From positions 1 through 55,023 of the forward strand of contig SYAL01000018.1 in the NCBI GenBank assembly GCA_005787585.1: DNA of 55,023 bases, written 5' to 3'. Below the pieces are notes generated by a model. It was not told where the DNA came from and made no database searches. It worked only from the letters and a program-made list of their open reading frames with translations. Both the position numbers and the translations under genes were made by a program. Origin of the DNA: Bacteroidota bacterium (GTDB lineage Bacteria; Bacteroidota; Bacteroidia; B-17B0; Aurantibacillaceae). Numbering within the stretch: the first letter of the stretch is position 1; each line of letters starts with the position of its first letter. Positions 54,256 to 55,023 of the stretch are shown in pieces.

Positions 54256-55023
54256 TTAAAATTCGCAATTTTTTGGGGTTCTAGGAAAAGGAATCACATC
54301 CCTAATGTTAGTCATACCGGTTACAAATAAAACTAAGCGCTCAAACCCTAAACCAAAACCAGCATGCGGACATGAACCAAAACGGCGTGTATCTAAATAC
54401 CAATACAATTCGTCTTTAGGAATTCCCAATTCATCCATTCGTGTTTCTAACATTTCTAAACGCTCTTCGCGCTGGCTTCCTCCAACTATTTCACCAATAC
54501 CAGGAAATAATATATCCATGGCCGCAACTGTTTTTCCGTCATCATTTTGACGCATATAAAAAGATTTTATTTCTTTTGGATAGTCAATAAGAATAACGGG
54601 TTTTTTAAAATGTTTTTCTACTAAATAACGTTCATGCTCACTTTGTAAATCTACACCCCATTGATCAATCAAATAATTAAATTTTTTTTTCTTGTTGTGA
54701 TTACTCTCTCTTAAAATCTCAAAGGCTTGAGAATAAGTAATCCTTTCAAAATTATTTTCTAAACAAAAATTTAATTTTTCAATCAGCGAAAATTCACTGC
54801 GTTCGTTTTGTGGTTTTTGTTTTTCTTCTTCGTCAAGCCTTTGATTTAAAAACTCAATATCATCGTAATTTGTTTTGAGCGCATATTTAATAACATATTG
54901 AAGCATTTCTTCAGCTAAATCCATATTGTCGTTTATGTCGCTAAAAGCCATTTCAGGTTCAATCATCCAAAACTCGGCAAGATGTCTGGTGGTATTACTA
55001 TTTTCAGCTCTGAATGTTGGACC
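54256..55023 (-). CDS. asnS: Asparagine-tRNA ligase, N-terminus beyond window
   Basis: The C-terminal 255 residues of AsnRS, a class II aminoacyl-tRNA synthetase. The frame is open to the right edge. Visible: [20 protein letters not shown] (motif 2 FRAE and loop), [20 protein letters not shown], the ATP-binding [18 protein letters not shown], and motif 3 [15 protein letters not shown] followed by [16 protein letters not shown]. The PFPRTP ending distinguishes AsnRS from AspRS. The anticodon-binding N-terminal domain lies outside. Confidence 0.95.
   Translation of the reverse strand, partial: GPTFRAENSNTTRHLAEFWMIEPEMAFSDINDNMDLAEEMLQYVIKYALKTNYDDIEFLNQRLDEEEKQKPQNERSEFSLIEKLNFCLENNFERITYSQAFEILRESNHNKKKKFNYLIDQWGVDLQSEHERYLVEKHFKKPVILIDYPKEIKSFYMRQNDDGKTVAAMDILFPGIGEIVGGSQREERLEMLETRMDELGIPKDELYWYLDTRRFGSCPHAGFGLGFERLVLFVTGMTNIRDVIPFPRTPKNCEF

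Noticed and set aside
1..55023. CRISPR arrays, insertion sequences, prophage or defence systems
   Set aside because: No direct-repeat/spacer pattern, transposase, integrase, restriction or toxin-antitoxin pair was found; gene content is core metabolism, RNA modification, envelope and secretion.

Overview
The window is a piece of a low-GC (roughly 30% G+C by eye) Bacteroidota chromosome. Four things point there: secreted proteins with a C-terminal type IX secretion (T9SS) sorting domain; families largely confined to the phylum (DUF2723, DUF2480, DUF3109, DUF6089, GEVED); exact copies of the Bacteroidota -7 promoter box TAnnTTTG a few bases upstream of several start codons; and mostly no Shine-Dalgarno sequences. 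A futalosine-pathway enzyme (MqnD) suggests menaquinone is made by that route. Nothing seen allows a genus call.

Layout. 1-2498: N-terminal part of a large repeat-rich surface protein running off the left edge. 2912-6281: mutL (broken by a one-base shift) and two rhomboid proteases. 6354-6424: tRNA-Gln(UUG). 6565-13743: a giant DUF2723 membrane protein, a polysaccharide deacetylase, DUF2480, DUF3109, an RmlD-like reductase, an S4 RNA-binding protein and a small T9SS protein. 13886-18572: M20 dipeptidase, LEA-type lipoprotein, YqgE, folA, mqnD, trmD. 18573-19555: a gene-poor stretch with decayed-looking small ORFs. 19556-26622: ABC-F ATPase, GEVED/T9SS protein, MlaF/MlaE lipid transporter, a tiny lipoprotein, an aldehyde dehydrogenase lacking its catalytic half, and a DUF6089 protein. 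26743-34489: murI, an unknown membrane protein, an operon of aldehyde dehydrogenase, J-domain protein, methylmalonyl-CoA epimerase and [2Fe-2S] ferredoxin, then an HTH protein, a TIGR03862-type flavoprotein and an enoyl-CoA hydratase. 34548-41402: a CxxC small membrane protein, a B12-binding-type radical SAM protein, an M43 metalloprotease, TPR, pheS and rlmD. 41491-55023: truA, an ABC exporter, trmB, a UMF1-type MFS protein, a GT-C-like membrane protein, a secreted unknown, a fused peptide-ABC ATPase, DedA, ribH, a TPR membrane protein, recF and the C-terminal part of asnS.

Most of the window is ordinary housekeeping and envelope biology. No CRISPR array, insertion sequence, prophage or defence island is visible. 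The most unusual signal is a set of single-base frameshifts: mutL (8-T run), the radical SAM gene (9-A run), a small CxxC protein and a small carboxypeptidase-regulatory-like protein. In each case the missing part of the protein is recognisable in a neighbouring frame. Either the assembly has homopolymer errors, or the lineage is tolerating or generating such indels. A broken mismatch-repair gene next to several indels makes the second reading worth testing, but sequencing error is the simpler explanation and cannot be excluded here.

Several likely operons can be read from spacing: mutL-rhomboid-rhomboid; DUF3109-RmlD; T9SS-S4; mlaE-mlaF; ALDH-J-domain-epimerase-ferredoxin; HTH-flavoprotein; pheS-TPR; truA-ABC-trmB; DppDF-DedA.
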